Source: Cytophagaceae bacterium
GTDB lineage: Bacteria; Bacteroidota; Bacteroidia; Cytophagales; Cytophagaceae
NCBI GenBank assembly: GCA_025455005.1
Contig: JALONH010000002.1
Coordinates: 62,001 to 126,000, forward strand
Length of the DNA: 64,000 nucleotides
Direction of reading: 5' to 3'
In this document: positions 17,791 to 25,853 of the stretch, piece after piece
Numbering within the stretch: the stretch's first letter is position 1
How the letters are laid out: each line of letters begins with the position of its first letter
Translations under genes and position numbers: made by a program
Notes under the pieces: generated by a model
Told to the model about the DNA's origin: nothing
The model's database searches: none
What the model saw: only the letters and a program-made list of their open reading frames with translations

Positions 17791-18966
17791 CTAAAATGGA
17801 TAATAGGGGAGAGTATCTCCAATTTGAATTCCACCCGATGTAGGATGTCGTACGAGTCCTGAAGCATTAACGAGCATAGACACGTCTCCGCTACCATTAA
17901 ATGGTAAGAATTGTATTTTATTATCTATACATCGAACAGGAAGAAACTCATCTAATGTATTTTTTTTGGGTCTACTTTCATTACTAATGATAGTAGATGG
18001 AGGAGTATATTGATGAAGTAAGTGTTGAATAAATGGTTCAACAAAAACTTTGATGGAACTTACAACGGAATATGGATTTCCGGGAAGAGCAAAAACAACT
18101 TGACCGGATGTCGGATGAACACCAAACCAAATGGGTTTGCCCGGTTTAATAGCTACTTTGTGAAAAAGACAGGTATACCCTAAATCAATTAATACATCCG
18201 GTGTATAGTCCGCTTCACCGGCTGATACACCACCGGTAATAATTAAGATGCTTTGGTTGTGGTATCGTTTAATGGTTTCGCTTAATTTTCTTTTATTATC
18301 TTCAATATGTTCGCCGGTAAACTGTAAAGGATAAGAATGCAATAAGGCTGGAATAGTTACACTATTCGAATTTCGAATTTGATGTGTTTCAATCGATGAA
18401 ACGGTACTATCCACTATTTCATTTCCGGTACTGAGCAAGCCTATTTGTAAAGGGGAATATACTTCAATCGGATTACATCCTATGGAGGCTAAAATTGGAA
18501 TATGAGTAGGTAATATTTTCGAATTTTTAGGTACTACCGTACTCCCTTTTTTTACATCTTCCCCCTGTAGGGCTATGTTTAAGAACGGTTTTAATTCCAG
18601 ATTCGAATTAAACGAAACAAGATTGTCTTTTACCTGAGTATCTTCTTTTTTTACGACTACATTAAGATTAGAAGGTACCGGCGCTCCGGTCATAATTTTT
18701 ATACCTGTTGGAAAGGGTATGGGGTCCGTGTAGGTAGAACCTGCATATAATGTACCTTGTATCGCTAATGTAGATGGTGGGGTTGCCTTATCCCAATAAA
18801 ACGCATACCCGTCCATAGTAGCCCTATTAAAGGGAGGATAATCTCTATCCGATATACTATCTTGGACCGATATTTTAAATAAAGCCTCCTTTAAAGGAAC
18901 ATTGGAAGTCGTAAGGGGTATGGATTGTTGTAATACAAGAGAAAGCGCTTCATCGTATGAAATCAT
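17791..18966 (-). CDS. moeA: Molybdopterin molybdenumtransferase MoeA
   Basis: This 391-residue enzyme inserts molybdate into adenylated molybdopterin, the last step before MGD formation. N-terminal MoeA features include DYPPFNRATMDGYAF. The MoCF domain shows LLSTGNEIV and TGGVSAGEADY, and LPGNPYSV lies in the C-terminal part. Length is normal for the family. It lies on the minus strand with pnuC and the kinase gene, across from moaA/mobA, and downstream of nirBD after a terminator. A possible -7 box TATACTTG lies just ahead of the start (18971-18978), so the leader would be very short. Confidence 0.94.
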   Translation of the reverse strand: MISYDEALSLVLQQSIPLTTSNVPLKEALFKISVQDSISDRDYPPFNRATMDGYAFYWDKATPPSTLAIQGTLYAGSTYTDPIPFPTGIKIMTGAPVPSNLNVVVKKEDTQVKDNLVSFNSNLELKPFLNIALQGEDVKKGSTVVPKNSKILPTHIPILASIGCNPIEVYSPLQIGLLSTGNEIVDSTVSSIETHQIRNSNSVTIPALLHSYPLQFTGEHIEDNKRKLSETIKRYHNQSILIITGGVSAGEADYTPDVLIDLGYTCLFHKVAIKPGKPIWFGVHPTSGQVVFALPGNPYSVVSSIKVFVEPFIQHLLHQYTPPSTIISNESRPKKNTLDEFLPVRCIDNKIQFLPFNGSGDVSMLVNASGLVRHPTSGGIQIGDTLPYYPF

Positions 18967-18987
18967 ACGGCAAGTATACTTAATTTA

Positions 18988-19022
18988 AAAACTAAAAAAA
19001 AGAGTCCGTTCATACGGACTCT
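18988..19022 (-). terminator. Terminator of the nirBD operon
   Basis: AGAGTCCGT (19001-19009) and ACGGACTCT (19014-19022) form a 9-bp stem with a 4-nt loop. On the minus strand the T tract (A-run at 18994-19000) follows the hairpin, so it stops transcription after nirD. Confidence 0.92.
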
Positions 19023-19042
19023 TCACAGTTAGAAGGGAACGA

Positions 19043-19396
19043 TTATACATTCAGGCCAACGTATATCAAGCCGTCTTCTACCTTTATTGGATACGTCTTT
19101 ATTTCATAATTATCGCCGGAAAGACAAGCACCGGATTTCAAGCTGAATGTTTTTTTATGAAAAGGACAAGCTACTTTTGGTTCTCCTTGCATGTCTCCAA
19201 TCATACCTCTCGATAAAATCATTTGTTGTCGGTGTGGACAAAGGTTGTCCGTTGCATACCATTCGCCTCTTCTTGTGAAATTATAAATAGCGATTTGTTT
19301 TCCGTCAATTAAGGCACATGCGCCTCCATTTTCAGGTATATCTTGTACCGTTGCTACACGATGCCATAAGATGTCAGTAGTGGTCATAGAATTCAT
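19043..19396 (-). CDS. nirD: Nitrite reductase small subunit NirD (Rieske protein)
   Basis: This 117-residue protein has the Rieske [2Fe-2S] ligand boxes CPHR (in TDNLCPHRQ) and CPFHKK (in VACPFHKKTF), normal for NirD. It is the partner of NirB in NAD(P)H-dependent nitrite reduction to ammonium in the cytoplasm. It follows nirB by 19 bp and ends before a terminator, so the two form an operon. A second in-frame ATG nine bases on (MTTTD) is an equally possible start. Confidence 0.95.
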   Translation of the reverse strand: MNSMTTTDILWHRVATVQDIPENGGACALIDGKQIAIYNFTRRGEWYATDNLCPHRQQMILSRGMIGDMQGEPKVACPFHKKTFSLKSGACLSGDNYEIKTYPIKVEDGLIYVGLNV

Positions 19397-19415
19397 AGTA
19401 GGTGTTGATAGAAAG

Positions 19416-21917
19416 TTAAACTGTCCAATTACTTGGTTTTTTCATTTCACGCATTGGCTCAAAGGCCATTTCGGCATCACTATCCGTAGAGTTAACAAAC
19501 GTTTTGAAGCGCTTACGTAATTCGGGGTTCTCCACTACTTCTTTCCACTCACAGTGATACGTATCTACTAACAATTGCATTTCACGTAACAATTGCTCGT
19601 TGATTCCTAAGCTATCCTGAATAACTACTTGTTTTAAGTAGTCCAAACCACCTTCCATTTTGTTTAACCAGGTAGCAGTACGGGTTAATGGTTCAGCGGT
19701 TTTTATGTAAAACATCATAATTAAATCAATGTATCGTATACAGGTTTCCTCGTCTATGTCTTGAGCAAAAAGTAATGCGTGCTGTGGTTTTGCACCACCG
19801 TTTCCACATACATATAAATTCCAACCTTTTTCCGTAGCAATAATGCCGAAATCCTTCGCTTGTGCTTCTGCGCATTCTCGTACACAACCGGAAACTCCCA
19901 TTTTAACTTTATGTGGAGAGCGTATACCTTTGTATCGGTCTTCAACTCGAATAGCAAAACTTACAGAGTCTTGTACACCAAATCGGCACCAAGTGGAACC
20001 TACACAACTTTTTACCGTTCGTAGCGATTTTCCATAAGCATGACCACTTTCAAAACCGGCATTAACTAATTCTTCCCAGATGTCCGGTAATAGATGTACC
20101 GGTGCTCCAAATAAATCGATACGCTGACCGCCGGTAATTTTAGTATATAAATTATATTTTTTGGCAACTTCACCAATCACAATTAATTTTTCCGGGGTTA
20201 TTTCTCCTCCTGCTATTCTAGGTACAACAGAATACGTTCCGCCCTTTTGCAAGTTTGCGAGGTATCGATCATTCGAGTCTTGAATGGTATCTTGTTTTAA
20301 AATGACTTCATTCCAAACACTGGCTAGAATAGAAGCAACAGCGGGTTTACATATTTCACATCCATCCCCTTTGCCATGTTGATTTAAGATCTCATCATAT
20401 TTTTTTAAACCGCCAACCTTTACAAGGTCCAATAATTCTTGACGCGAATAATCGAAGTGTTCACACAGAACATTTTTTATAACTTTACCTTGTGCTTTTA
20501 ATGTTTCTTTAATTAAATCATTCACCATTGGAACACAACCACCACATCCTGTTCCTGCTTTCGTACATTTTTTTATGGCACCAATATCTGTATTGCCTTC
20601 TTCGACCGCTAAACAAAGTGCCCCTTTGGTTACACTTTCACATGAACAAACAACGGCTTCATCCGGCAATTGCATAACCCCGGCGCCGCCGGAAGATTTC
20701 CCTTCTCCTCTTGCTCCTAATATTAAATCTTCCGGGTGCTCGGGCAACACCATTTTGTTGTTGACCATTTGGAGTAACATGTTGTACTGCTCCGCATCGC
20801 CCACTAAAATGCCTCCAATCACATGTTTTTTATCCGCTGAAATATTGAGTCGTTTATAGATACCTTTTTCTTTATGTTCAAAACAGATTTTAGTAGCTCC
20901 CTCCGCTGACCCAAACGCATCTCCAAAACTAGCTACATCTACACCAATTAATTTTAATTTAGTAGACATATCGAAGGCACTGAACGATTTCTGACCACCG
21001 GTCAATCGATCTGCCACTACTTCTGCCATTTCATATCCGGGAGCTACTAATCCGTAAATCATGCTACGGTGTAACGCACATTCACCAATAGCATAAATAT
21101 TTTGTTGAGAAGTTTGTAAAGCATCGTTTACCACAATGCCTCCTCGAGGTCCAATTTCTAATCCTGCTTTAGCCGCTACTTCATCTCTTGGTTTAATACC
21201 CGCTGAGATAACAACCATATCTACTTCTAACCTACTATTGTCCGCAAACTGAAGTGCAGTTACGGATGCGGCTCCATCAAAGAAGGATGTATTTTTATTT
21301 AAATGTATTTTAATACCTAAAGACTCTAATTTTGTCTGTAACGTTTCGGAACCTGTATCGTCGAGTTGTCTCGGCATTAATCGAGGGGCAAATTCAACTA
21401 CGTGTGTCTCTAGCCCTAAGTCCATTAAAGCTTTACCGGCTTCTAATCCTAAAAGGCCTCCTCCTATAACCGCACCTATCTTTGATTTTTTGGCATATGA
21501 AATTATTAAATCTAGATCCTCTATGGTTCTATAAACAAAAATTCCATCCTTTTCGACTCCCGGTATCGTTGGTACAAATGCAGCAGAACCGGTAGCTATA
21601 ACTAAATGATCATATGCAAACGTTTTACCCTGCAACGTGTAAATGCATTTTTTGCTAGGATCAATTTTTTGAACCGGGTCACCTAAATGCAATGCAATGG
21701 AATTGTCGATATACCACTCCACCGGAGCCATAGTTAAATGATCCGGATTAGGATTTGTGAAATACTCACTTAAATGAACCCGGTCGTATGCCGGTCTCGG
21801 CTCTTCACCTATAACAGTTATTTCGAACGTACGAGATGAGTCTTTTTTCAAGAGCTTCTCGCAGAATTTATAGCCAACCATCCCGTTGCCTACAACTACT
21901 ACTTTTTCTGTGTTCAT
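19416..21917 (-). CDS. nirB: NAD(P)H-dependent nitrite reductase large subunit NirB
   Basis: This 833-residue enzyme has the normal length and order. An N-terminal FAD/NAD(P)H reductase (VVVVGNGMVGYKFCEKLL and GAVIGGGLLGLEAGKALMDLG) is followed by a BFD-type [2Fe-2S] domain (VVCSCESVTKGAL with TGCGGC) and a second Cys-rich BFD-like region (GDGCEICKP). The C-terminal siroheme/[4Fe-4S] reductase module has CVGSTWCRFG and GVSGCVREC. It reduces nitrite to ammonium with NirD. The upstream region carries the same 17-mer and TACGTA sites as the nitrate transport operon. Confidence 0.96.
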   Translation of the reverse strand: MNTEKVVVVGNGMVGYKFCEKLLKKDSSRTFEITVIGEEPRPAYDRVHLSEYFTNPNPDHLTMAPVEWYIDNSIALHLGDPVQKIDPSKKCIYTLQGKTFAYDHLVIATGSAAFVPTIPGVEKDGIFVYRTIEDLDLIISYAKKSKIGAVIGGGLLGLEAGKALMDLGLETHVVEFAPRLMPRQLDDTGSETLQTKLESLGIKIHLNKNTSFFDGAASVTALQFADNSRLEVDMVVISAGIKPRDEVAAKAGLEIGPRGGIVVNDALQTSQQNIYAIGECALHRSMIYGLVAPGYEMAEVVADRLTGGQKSFSAFDMSTKLKLIGVDVASFGDAFGSAEGATKICFEHKEKGIYKRLNISADKKHVIGGILVGDAEQYNMLLQMVNNKMVLPEHPEDLILGARGEGKSSGGAGVMQLPDEAVVCSCESVTKGALCLAVEEGNTDIGAIKKCTKAGTGCGGCVPMVNDLIKETLKAQGKVIKNVLCEHFDYSRQELLDLVKVGGLKKYDEILNQHGKGDGCEICKPAVASILASVWNEVILKQDTIQDSNDRYLANLQKGGTYSVVPRIAGGEITPEKLIVIGEVAKKYNLYTKITGGQRIDLFGAPVHLLPDIWEELVNAGFESGHAYGKSLRTVKSCVGSTWCRFGVQDSVSFAIRVEDRYKGIRSPHKVKMGVSGCVRECAEAQAKDFGIIATEKGWNLYVCGNGGAKPQHALLFAQDIDEETCIRYIDLIMMFYIKTAEPLTRTATWLNKMEGGLDYLKQVVIQDSLGINEQLLREMQLLVDTYHCEWKEVVENPELRKRFKTFVNSTDSDAEMAFEPMREMKKPSNWTV

Positions 21918-21948
21918 ATATTTGGCCTGATTAAATACTATGTAAAAA

Positions 21949-22039
21949 TACGTAGTAAGATATTTTTATGCAAGTAATAAATAAGTAAAAATACGTAATT
22001 AATACTTACGTACTATGGAATGTTTATTAAGTACAATTT
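21949..22039 (-). promoter_or_regulatory. nirBD control region sharing elements with the nrt promoter
   Basis: Read on the minus strand, AAATTGTACTTAATAAA (22039-22023) is identical to the nrt element. It is followed by TACGTA at 22007-22012, 21992-21997 and 21949-21954. Order and direction relative to the gene are the same as at nrt. This is strong evidence for one shared regulator, although the regulator's identity is inferred. Confidence 0.65.
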
Positions 22040-22101
22040 TCCGATTTAGGTATGTAATTTTAGACTAAATGACTTATTTTTGAGATGAAATGGGAAGATG
22101 T

Positions 22102-22117
22102 AAACAAAATCTTGTTT
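22102..22117 (+). promoter_or_regulatory. Possible operator dyad upstream of the CarH-like gene
   Basis: AAACAA (22102-22107) and TTGTTT (22112-22117) form an inverted repeat 37 bp before the GTG start. The half-sites match those of the two larger dyads before the downstream sigma-factor gene, suggesting autoregulation. Confidence 0.5.
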
Positions 22118-22154
22118 GGTTTGTACTTATATCTGGTACTAAATTAAAGTCTCT

Positions 22155-23027
22155 GTGTCGAAATACTCCATAAAAGATTTGGAACGTTTATCCGGAATCA
22201 AAGCGCATACTATTCGTATTTGGGAACAACGGTACAATATTATATCTCCGGAGCGAACAGATACCAATATTCGGTACTATTCAAATGAGGATTTAAAGCG
22301 AATCTTGAATATAAGTATCTTAAACAATCATGGTGTTAAGATATCCAAGATAGCCGGCATGAGCTCCCAGCAGATTGAATCCGAAGTAAAGCAACTGGTA
22401 GATCAATCGGTAGACCATCAAGATCAAATCGAAGGACTCATCGTTTCCATGGTGGAAATGGATGAAGAGCGTTTTGAAGAAATAATCAATCAGGTGATAA
22501 ATACTTTTGGATTTGTTGCTGCCATGGAACAAATCATATATCCCTTTTTTGATAAAATAGGTGTATTGTGGCAGACCGGCTCTATAAACCCGGCTCAAGA
22601 ACATTTTATGTCGAATTTAATTCGTCAAAAAATAATCGTTTCTATAGATGCAATGCCAACTATTCATCATAACCCAAAAGGAAAGGTATTGCTTTTTTTG
22701 AGAGAAGGGGAAATGCACGAAATAGGTTTGTTGGTTCAATATTATATGACGAAACAACTAGGCTATAAACCGTATTATCTTGGTCAATCAGTCCCTTACG
22801 ACGATTTAGCCAGTATTGTTAAGATTGCACAACCCGATTATATTTCAACAATATTAACCAATACTTTTGAACCGGGGGAGTTAAATGATTTTATACAACG
22901 AATTTCTTCTGATTTTAAAACCCAAACGATTTTTTTATCCGGTTACGCCCTTAAAGAAGAAAAATTGAAACTGCCTCCCAATGTCCGATTGCTCACGTCG
23001 ATTATTGAATTCAGACAAACATTATAA
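22155..23027 (+). CDS. CarH/LitR-type MerR regulator with B12-binding photosensor domain
   Basis: This 290-residue protein starts at GTG. Residues 1-70 are a MerR winged helix (YSIKDLERLSGIKAHTIRIWEQRY). Residues about 85-165 are the helical B12-cap domain with W139 and E149-H150, the Wx9EH signature of adenosylcobalamin photoreceptors. Residues 177-285 are a Rossmann B12-binding domain with EMHEIG, whose His188 is the expected lower axial ligand. In Thermus and Myxococcus such proteins repress in the dark and release DNA in light. The position after W139 is Gln, where Thermus CarH has the His that caps cobalt after photolysis. The following eight genes are typical light-response genes. Confidence 0.85.
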   Translation: MSKYSIKDLERLSGIKAHTIRIWEQRYNIISPERTDTNIRYYSNEDLKRILNISILNNHGVKISKIAGMSSQQIESEVKQLVDQSVDHQDQIEGLIVSMVEMDEERFEEIINQVINTFGFVAAMEQIIYPFFDKIGVLWQTGSINPAQEHFMSNLIRQKIIVSIDAMPTIHHNPKGKVLLFLREGEMHEIGLLVQYYMTKQLGYKPYYLGQSVPYDDLASIVKIAQPDYISTILTNTFEPGELNDFIQRISSDFKTQTIFLSGYALKEEKLKLPPNVRLLTSIIEFRQTL

Positions 23028-23074
23028 TTTTTATCCATCAAATATAAGTTGTTAATAATCAATAGTTTATTATT

Positions 23075-23106
23075 TTGTTTAAAAAAATAATAAAAAAATT
23101 AAACAA
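23075..23106 (+). promoter_or_regulatory. Inverted repeat upstream of the sigma-factor operon (operator candidate 1)
   Basis: TTGTTTAA (23075-23082) and TTAAACAA (23099-23106) are perfect 8-bp arms separated by 16 bp of nearly pure A/T. The arms are contained in the larger dyad at 23113-23154, also with a 16-bp spacer, so both may bind the same dimer pair. Confidence 0.6.
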
Positions 23107-23111
23107 TATAT

Positions 23112-23154
23112 TTTGTTTTGTTTAATCAACGTGTACATTTGTTAAACAAAACAA
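23112..23154 (+). promoter_or_regulatory. Promoter overlapped by a perfect 13-bp inverted repeat (operator candidate 2)
   Basis: TTGTTTTGTTTAA (23113-23125) and TTAAACAAAACAA (23142-23154) are exact reverse complements with a 16-bp spacer. Within this lies a promoter: TTTG (23112-23115), an 18-bp spacer, and TACATTTG (23134-23141), which fits the Bacteroidota consensus. A dimeric repressor bound here would cover both promoter boxes. The adjacent CarH-like protein is the natural candidate. Confidence 0.75.
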
Positions 23155-23161
23155 CACAACT

Positions 23162-23680
23162 ATGTCCACAGCAGAATTTTACACCCTAATCATGAAGGAG
23201 CGAAGCTTACTAAAAAGCTTTGCACTCAAACTTACAATGGATCAGGAAGAAGCAAAAGACCTGCTCCAGGATACCTTGTTGAAAGCAATAAAATACAAGG
23301 ATAAGTTCATCAGTTCAACAAATCTTAAAGGTTGGTTATGCGTCATTATGAAAAATACCTTCATCAACCAATACAGAAGAAATGTTCGGAAGACAGATTT
23401 AGTAAACAAGTCGGCCGTGCAAATAAAAGAATCCGTTCGCTCTACTATTTTCTATAATACTTCAGATGGTCAAATTAATTTGAAAGATATTATGGCAGTA
23501 ATAAACGAATTGAAAGATGAATTTAGAATTCCATTTATTCGATTTGTAGACGGATATAAATACAAAGAAATTTCGGATGAATTGGAAATTCCTATTGGTA
23601 CCGTAAAGAGCCGCATCTTTATAGCCCGAAAAGAAATTATGAAAAAGTTAAAAGAAGATTATTCGTATTTAATGAACTAA
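23162..23680 (+). CDS. ECF-family sigma-70 factor
   Basis: This 172-residue protein has region 2 near residues 8-75 (EEAKDLLQDTLLKAIKYKDKF and LKGWLCVIMKNTFINQYRR, the -10 recognition part) and region 4 near 115-165 (FIRFVDGYKYKEISDELEIPIGTVKSRIF). No anti-sigma gene is adjacent, which suggests control by transcription. It is the first gene after the CarH-like regulator and is expressed from a promoter covered by the 13-bp dyad. It would relay the light signal to promoters elsewhere. Confidence 0.93.
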   Translation: MSTAEFYTLIMKERSLLKSFALKLTMDQEEAKDLLQDTLLKAIKYKDKFISSTNLKGWLCVIMKNTFINQYRRNVRKTDLVNKSAVQIKESVRSTIFYNTSDGQINLKDIMAVINELKDEFRIPFIRFVDGYKYKEISDELEIPIGTVKSRIFIARKEIMKKLKEDYSYLMN

Positions 23681-23705
23681 TCTTTTGAATAATTGTCCTT
23701 ATTAT

Positions 23706-24374
23706 ATGAAACTGAACAACCATAAAAATATTTTATTAGTAGACGATCACGATGATCATTTATCTTCTAATCCGGATACACCTTTACGTCCGGATGCATT
23801 TCTAATGGACGATGAATTGAAAAAAGAACTGATCAGTAAAAAGTTTAAAGAAATCATGGAGATACTGGGTTTGGACTTGTCTGACGATAGTTTGAGAGGT
23901 ACCCCGGATCGTGTGGCTAAAATGTACATCGATGAAATATTTTCCGGTTTAAATCCGGCGAATAAACCTTCTATTGCTTTGTTTGATAATAAATATCAAT
24001 ACAAAGAGATGGTGTTAGAAAAAGATATAAATTTCTACTCCCATTGTGAACATCATTTTGTCCCCATCATGGGTAAAGCACATGTAGCTTATATTTCAAA
24101 CGGACAGGTCATAGGTTTGTCCAAACTAAATAGAATTGTACAATATTTTGCTAAACGTCCTCAAGTACAAGAACGCTTGACATCGCAAATAGGTAATGAG
24201 TTGTTGTCGGTACTAAATTCTAAAGATGTAGCGGTTGTTATTGAAGCAAAGCATTTGTGCGTATCCATGAGAGGTGTCAAAGACGATACAAGTTCTACCA
24301 CTACAGCATTTTATTCCGGTGCATTTATGGAAGAATCTAAACGACAAGAATTCTTACAACTAATAAAAAAATAA
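23706..24374 (+). CDS. folE: GTP cyclohydrolase I FolE
   Basis: This enzyme of about 222 residues makes dihydroneopterin triphosphate from GTP, the first step to folate. Zinc ligands are seen at Cys114 and His117 (SHCEHHFVP) and at the Cys of KHLCVSMRG, and family motifs include GTPDRVAKMY and GLSKLNRIV. ATG 23706 was chosen over a TTG 21 bases upstream because the extra residues add nothing conserved. In this operon it probably supplies the folate antenna (MTHF) of cryptochrome/photolyase; folE also accompanies photolyases in proteobacterial LitR clusters. Confidence 0.93.
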   Translation: MKLNNHKNILLVDDHDDHLSSNPDTPLRPDAFLMDDELKKELISKKFKEIMEILGLDLSDDSLRGTPDRVAKMYIDEIFSGLNPANKPSIALFDNKYQYKEMVLEKDINFYSHCEHHFVPIMGKAHVAYISNGQVIGLSKLNRIVQYFAKRPQVQERLTSQIGNELLSVLNSKDVAVVIEAKHLCVSMRGVKDDTSSTTTAFYSGAFMEESKRQEFLQLIKK

Positions 24375-24375
24375 A

Positions 24376-25062
24376 ATGAATTATTTATTCATAGGTAATT
24401 CATCCGCCATTGCTTCTAGTGTCCAAAAGCATATCGATTCCTCTTCGCACAACTTGTGGACGGTGGGTAGATCAACTTCTGACATTGCATCTGCCCATCA
24501 CCACACTTGGTCTTCAGTTGAAGATCCTCTTCCAACAGATTTTCTCCCGGATACACTACATGGTTTCGTTTATTTTCCGGGTACCATTAACCTAAAACCG
24601 TTTCACCGTACATCTGAAGAAGATTTCCTTTCCGATTATAAAGTAAATGTTCTCGGAGCGGTTCGTTCGTTACAGTGGGCTATGGGGTCATTAAAAAAAG
24701 GTAATGGCTCCGTAGTTCTTATTTCCTCGGTAGCGGCTACGACCGGTATGGGATTTCATAGTTCCATTGCTTCTGCTAAATCGGCACTTGAAGGATTGGC
24801 TCGTAGTTTAGCAGCAGAATGGGCCCCTCATATTCGGGTGAATGCAGTAGCCCCTTCACTTACAGATACTCCTTTAGCTGAAAAGTTTTTATCCTCAGAA
24901 GATAAACGACAAGCTTCTATTAAGCGTCATCCACTTTCCAAAATTGGTGCTCCGGATGATATTGCTTCTGCCATAAATTTTTTATTACAACCCTCTTCTG
25001 CGTGGATGACCGGTCAAGTGATAGCAGTAGACGGTGGTTTGTCCTCTTTACGCTTATTATAA
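24376..25062 (+). CDS. SDR-fold protein lacking the catalytic tyrosine
   Basis: This 228-residue short-chain dehydrogenase-like protein starts one base after folE. The fold is clear: a substitute for the N-terminal glycine motif (FIGNSSAIASSV), VVLISSVAA with the catalytic-type Ser, and a C-terminal VNAVAPSLTDTPLA and GQVIAVDGG. At the active site the usual YxxxK reads IASAK, so the catalytic Tyr is replaced by Ile while the Lys remains. The first glycine motif is also weak. From memory, SDR relatives in photolyase clusters share the I-x-x-x-K form, which suggests a conserved, possibly non-redox role. Confidence 0.85.
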   Translation: MNYLFIGNSSAIASSVQKHIDSSSHNLWTVGRSTSDIASAHHHTWSSVEDPLPTDFLPDTLHGFVYFPGTINLKPFHRTSEEDFLSDYKVNVLGAVRSLQWAMGSLKKGNGSVVLISSVAATTGMGFHSSIASAKSALEGLARSLAAEWAPHIRVNAVAPSLTDTPLAEKFLSSEDKRQASIKRHPLSKIGAPDDIASAINFLLQPSSAWMTGQVIAVDGGLSSLRLL

Positions 25063-25063
25063 T

Positions 25064-25696
25064 ATGGATTTAAATCGTGAACAAATGGAAGCCCTTGAAA
25101 CACGATTTCGAGCTAATCTATTTAATTCGATTACAGGTATAAAATCGGTCTGTTTAATCGGCACTAAAAATGAATCGAATCGATTAAATCTTGCCGTATT
25201 TAGTTCTGTTACACATTTAGGGTCTAACCCTCCTTTGTTTGGTATGGTTGTTCGTCCTCCACAAGATGTTGAAAGACATACATGGAATAATATACAATCG
25301 CAACAACAATATACAATTAATGTTGTACAACGTTCTTTTGTACATAAGGCCCATCAGACCTCTGCAAAATATGACGATTTTACTTCTGAATTTGATGCAG
25401 TTGGTTTAACGCCTTCGTTTATAAACGGTGCTATTGCACCTGCCGTTAAAGAAAGTGAGATTTCTTTATGGCTTCACTATAAACAACATGTTGTTCTTCC
25501 AAATCAAACTATTTTTGTAATAGGAGAAGTGGAACAATTATCCATTTCTAATTCTTATTTGTTCGACGATGGAACGGTAGACCATGATCAATCCAACTCT
25601 ATTGGTGTAAGTGGTCTAGATACCTATTACACGCTACAGTTGTATGAGCGTTTTCCCTACGCTCGTCCCACCCATGAAAAGAATTCAAAAATCTAA
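25064..25696 (+). CDS. Flavin reductase-like FMN-binding split-barrel protein
   Basis: The protein has about 210 residues. The start is ATG 25064, one base after the SDR stop; an earlier in-frame ATG would overlap the SDR and adds unconserved residues. Features are [46 protein letters not shown], read in two pieces, the flavin-binding core of the flavin_reduct family, and a later [10 protein letters not shown] strand. It could reduce flavin or simply bind FMN. In this operon it might supply reduced flavin to the cryptochrome or photolyase, but no direct evidence shows that. Confidence 0.85.
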   Translation: MDLNREQMEALETRFRANLFNSITGIKSVCLIGTKNESNRLNLAVFSSVTHLGSNPPLFGMVVRPPQDVERHTWNNIQSQQQYTINVVQRSFVHKAHQTSAKYDDFTSEFDAVGLTPSFINGAIAPAVKESEISLWLHYKQHVVLPNQTIFVIGEVEQLSISNSYLFDDGTVDHDQSNSIGVSGLDTYYTLQLYERFPYARPTHEKNSKI

Positions 25697-25829
25697 CTTA
25701 CCCTCTAAAATTTGTCCTGTTTGTAATCGTCCTTTTACATGGAGAAAGAAATGGGAACGTGTTTGGGAACACGTGCTATATTGTAGTGACTACTGTCGAA
25801 AAAATAAAGCCTCTTTCAATAAACAATAA
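25674..25829 (+). CDS. DUF2256 small zinc-ribbon-like protein
   Basis: This 51-residue protein starts at ATG 25674 and overlaps the flavin reductase end by 23 bp. It carries the DUF2256 pattern [18 protein letters not shown] followed by [11 protein letters not shown], giving four Cys in two CxxC or YCSxxCR pairs and a basic, Trp-rich core that could bind zinc and nucleic acid. DUF2256 proteins are repeatedly found beside photolyase genes, and the function is unknown. Confidence 0.9.
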   Translation: MKRIQKSNLPSKICPVCNRPFTWRKKWERVWEHVLYCSDYCRKNKASFNKQ

Positions 25830-25853
25830 ACATTTTTTACTTGTCCTATAGGT

